Source: Bacteroidota bacterium (lineage in GTDB: Bacteria; Bacteroidota; Bacteroidia; Flavobacteriales; Weeksellaceae). From it: DNA of 64,000 nucleotides. The notes under the pieces are model-generated. The model worked only from the letters and a program-made list of their open reading frames with translations. It searched no databases and had not been told where the DNA came from. The stretch covers positions 124,001-188,000 of the forward strand of contig JAEWYW010000062.1 in the NCBI GenBank assembly GCA_023458535.1, in the 5' to 3' direction. Shown one piece after another: positions 61,977 to 64,000 of this stretch (position 1 is its first letter; each line of letters starts with the position of its first letter). The translations under genes and the position numbers were made by a program.

Positions 61977-63014
61977 ATGATGGGTATAAAAACTCCTAAA
62001 TTTTTCATTAAGTTTAAGAATTTTCTAGACGGAATACATATTCCTTTTTTGGGAATTTCTCTGTTGAAAATGTTTCAGATTTATGGGAAGGGTATTTTCA
62101 AAATTCAATTGGGAAAGCAGGCTGCTAGTATTTCTTGGGCTTTCTTTCTGAGTTTATTTCCATTTTTGTTGTTCCTTCTTTCTTTGCTGCCTTATTTGCC
62201 ACATTACGAGAAACTTCAGTTTTATATTTTTGAAGTGCTCATGCATAATGTTTTCCCGGCACACATGCAGATGGATGTTTCCAACTATATCCAAAGGTCG
62301 ATATTGCCAAACATGAAGGGCATTAGCAATTGGACGCTTGTCTTAGCGCTCGTTTTCGCAACCAACGGAACGCAGTCACTCATCAATGGTTTTAATGAAA
62401 ATATAGATTTAAAAAGGGGAACCTTAAAGGAATATGCGATTGCGTTGGTCATCACCTTGGCTTTTGCTATTCTTATTATTTGTACGCTTTTCGGAGTCTA
62501 TTACAGTGAGGTAGTCTTAAAATTATTTACACCCAATTATAATATTTCTTGGTTTGTAGATAACCTTTCGAAAATAATTGGATTCATCTCTTTCCCTTTG
62601 TTATATTTCGCTTTACTGAGCCTTTTTTACTGGGTGGGCTGCCTGAAGATTACCACTTGGAAACAGGCAATTCCGGGAGCGATTTTTACCACGGTTCTTT
62701 TCGTGCTTCTTACATATATTTTTGCCATCTACGTTAAAGATTTTGCTAGGTATAATGTTTTGTACGGTTCCATTGGTTCTATCATACTCTTAATGATTTG
62801 GGTAAACATCAATATCATCCTCATCTTACTTGGTAATGAACTGAATATCGCTATTAAAAAAGTGAGGGTAGAGAAAATGATTGCTGATGAAATGGCTCAC
62901 CAAGCAAATTTATTTGTATCAGAAAACCTTCCTGATTTAGAAGAACCTGATGCACATCACACTTTTACGCTTACTGGAGATTCGGATAGGAATACTTTAA
63001 AGAAAAATAAATAA
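61977..63014 (+). CDS. YihY/BrkB-family inner-membrane protein
   Basis: This is a 345-residue protein with about six helices. The YihY block includes KQAASISWAFFLSLFPFLLFLLSLLPYLP and the conserved PGAIFTTVLFVLLTYIFAIYV, then SIILLMIWVNINIILILLGNELN. Early annotation as ribonuclease BN was wrong; the role is unknown, with suggestions of transport. A soluble acidic tail of about 45 residues ends the chain. Two adjacent ATGs (61977, 61980) are both possible starts. Confidence 0.88.
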   Translation: MMGIKTPKFFIKFKNFLDGIHIPFLGISLLKMFQIYGKGIFKIQLGKQAASISWAFFLSLFPFLLFLLSLLPYLPHYEKLQFYIFEVLMHNVFPAHMQMDVSNYIQRSILPNMKGISNWTLVLALVFATNGTQSLINGFNENIDLKRGTLKEYAIALVITLAFAILIICTLFGVYYSEVVLKLFTPNYNISWFVDNLSKIIGFISFPLLYFALLSLFYWVGCLKITTWKQAIPGAIFTTVLFVLLTYIFAIYVKDFARYNVLYGSIGSIILLMIWVNINIILILLGNELNIAIKKVRVEKMIADEMAHQANLFVSENLPDLEEPDAHHTFTLTGDSDRNTLKKNK

Positions 63015-63050
63015 AAATAGGCGGCGCTCGAAGAGCGCCGCCTATTTTTT
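63013..63050. terminator. Strong bidirectional terminator between BrkB-like gene and gyrB
   Basis: AAAAATAGGCGGCGCTC / GAGCGCCGCCTATTTTT has a GAA loop and T runs on both strands. Confidence 0.92.
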
Positions 63051-63071
63051 ATGAATTGTATAAACTATATT

Positions 63072-64000
63072 TTAAGCATCGATTTTCGCATATTTTGCAT
63101 TCTTTTCGATGAATTCTCTTCTTGGTGGAACCTCATCGCCCATTAACATAGAGAAAATTCTATCTGCTTCACCCGCATTGTCGATATTTACTTGCTTCAA
63201 TATTCTGTGTTCCGGGTTCAGTGTAGTTTCCCAAAGCTGCTCAGGGTTCATTTCCCCAAGACCTTTGTAACGTTGTACTTCCACTCCTTTCCCATCTGGT
63301 GACATTTCCAATGTAAACTCCTCACGCTCTTTCTCGTTATATGCATACACTTTTTTGTTTCCCTTTTTAAGTAAATACAATGGTGGCTGAGCAATATAAA
63401 TATATCCGTTCTCAATCAATTCCTTCATGTATCTAAAGAAGAACGTAAGAATTAAGGTTGAAATATGGGAACCATCAATATCCGCATCGGTCATAATAAC
63501 AATTTTATGATATCTTAATTTCGCCATATTTAAAGCCTTGCTGTCTTCCTCAGTGCCCACAGAAACTCCCAAAGCAGTGTAGATGTTTTTAATTTCATCG
63601 TTATCATAAACCTTATGAAGCATGGATTTTTCAACATTCAAAATCTTACCTCTTAAAGGCAGAATAGCTTGAAAATGTCTGTCTCTACCTTGCTTAGCGG
63701 TACCACCTGCGGAATCTCCCTCTACTAGGAACAATTCAGATTCTTCAGGATTTTTAGAAGAACAGTCCGATAATTTTCCTGGAAGTCCAGATCCTCCCAT
63801 AGGAGATTTTCTCTGAACCATTTCTCGCGCTTTCTTTGCAGCCTGTCTCGCTTTTGCAGCTAAAACTACCTTTTGTACAATCTGTTTAGCTTCGTTTGGA
63901 TTTTCTTCTAGGAAATTAGAAAGCATTTCGCCTACAATCTTATCCACAGCACCAGAAACTTCAGAGTTTCCGAGTTTAGTTTTTGTCTGGCCTTCAAACT
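63072..64000 (-). CDS. gyrB: DNA gyrase subunit B, C-terminal half
   Basis: The frame is open to the right edge, so the N-terminal ATPase part is outside the window. The visible ~309 residues begin [14 protein letters not shown], the end of the transducer domain. The TOPRIM/metal region follows with [35 protein letters not shown] and [13 protein letters not shown]. The C-terminus ends [18 protein letters not shown] and [14 protein letters not shown], which fits the short Bacteroidota GyrB rather than ParE. It introduces negative supercoils together with GyrA. Confidence 0.95.
   Translation of the reverse strand, partial: FEGQTKTKLGNSEVSGAVDKIVGEMLSNFLEENPNEAKQIVQKVVLAAKARQAAKKAREMVQRKSPMGGSGLPGKLSDCSSKNPEESELFLVEGDSAGGTAKQGRDRHFQAILPLRGKILNVEKSMLHKVYDNDEIKNIYTALGVSVGTEEDSKALNMAKLRYHKIVIMTDADIDGSHISTLILTFFFRYMKELIENGYIYIAQPPLYLLKKGNKKVYAYNEKEREEFTLEMSPDGKGVEVQRYKGLGEMNPEQLWETTLNPEHRILKQVNIDNAGEADRIFSMLMGDEVPPRREFIEKNAKYAKIDA

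Noticed and set aside
1..64000. CRISPR array, prophage, insertion sequence or tRNA cluster
   Set aside because: No direct-repeat/spacer pattern, no integrase, transposase or capsid-type proteins, and no cloverleaf-like sequence was seen in the gaps.

Overview
The window looks like chromosomal DNA of a flavobacterium (Bacteroidota, Flavobacteriales), most likely a Weeksellaceae/Chryseobacterium-type organism. The evidence is the low G+C content, the many TAnnTTTG promoter boxes, three secreted proteins with type IX secretion C-terminal sorting domains plus a PorT gene, a lipoprotein BamA/TamA homologue (TamL), a fused SecDF, an outer-membrane beta-barrel receptor with a carboxypeptidase-regulatory domain, and the menaquinone gene ubiE/menG beside porT. 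It is mostly core genome. I see no prophage, integron, insertion sequence, CRISPR array or tRNA. The species is not determined.

Layout. 1-6.8 kb: end of an iron-type ABC permease, a thioredoxin lipoprotein, a PaaE-like ferredoxin reductase, a SanA-like protein, tamL, a TrmH-type methyltransferase and an RDD protein. 6.9-14.7 kb (minus strand): secreted M28 peptidase, rplT, rpmI, infC, thrS, then a pyrophosphohydrolase / thioredoxin-like / DUF4230 operon and an acyl-CoA dehydrogenase. 14.8-20.9 kb (plus): secreted endonuclease I, satD-DUF3307, purC, an S23 four-helix-bundle gene and purF. 21-25.5 kb: metallophosphoesterase, FabH-like synthase, hypothetical gene, menG and porT. 25.6-28 kb: a coiled-coil gene, zapA, a 6S-like RNA and rny. 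28-32.5 kb: thioesterase, ArsC-like protein, a HTH regulator beside a 0.7-kb AT-rich region full of TTTACA/TGTAAA sites, an M14 peptidase and an SMR exporter. 33-39.8 kb: a CRP-like regulator, then pyrB-carA-carB with an attenuator-like leader, and a lipoprotein. 40-46 kb (minus): TonB-type receptor, mltG, dapF, an N/Y-rich lipoprotein and pnuC. 46-64 kb: amino acid permease, MscS, hemN, a small ABC exporter, a PQQ-type sugar dehydrogenase, secDF, a TetA-like MFS, tatA, PAP2, a TPR protein, a YcxB-like protein, rlmH, a BrkB-like protein and the 3' half of gyrB.

How the genes fit together. Nucleotide synthesis (purC, purF, pyrB, carA, carB), translation (infC, thrS, rpmI, rplT, rlmH), the envelope and secretion (tamL, secDF, tatA, porT, mltG, dapF) and menaquinone/heme supply (menG, hemN) dominate.

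The most unusual signal is a family of paired heptanucleotide arrays. Four loci (about 9632-9714, 18961-19406, 34269-34341, 35414-35590) each carry about four or five 7-bp units of the form YNAGANN, a spacer, and about five inverted units of the form NNTCTNR. All four sit between co-directional essential genes. One contains the S23 gene, and another has been absorbed into the carA reading frame as a C-terminal tail. A second strong signal is a 23-codon leader ORF plus terminator in front of pyrB that looks like a translation-coupled attenuator.
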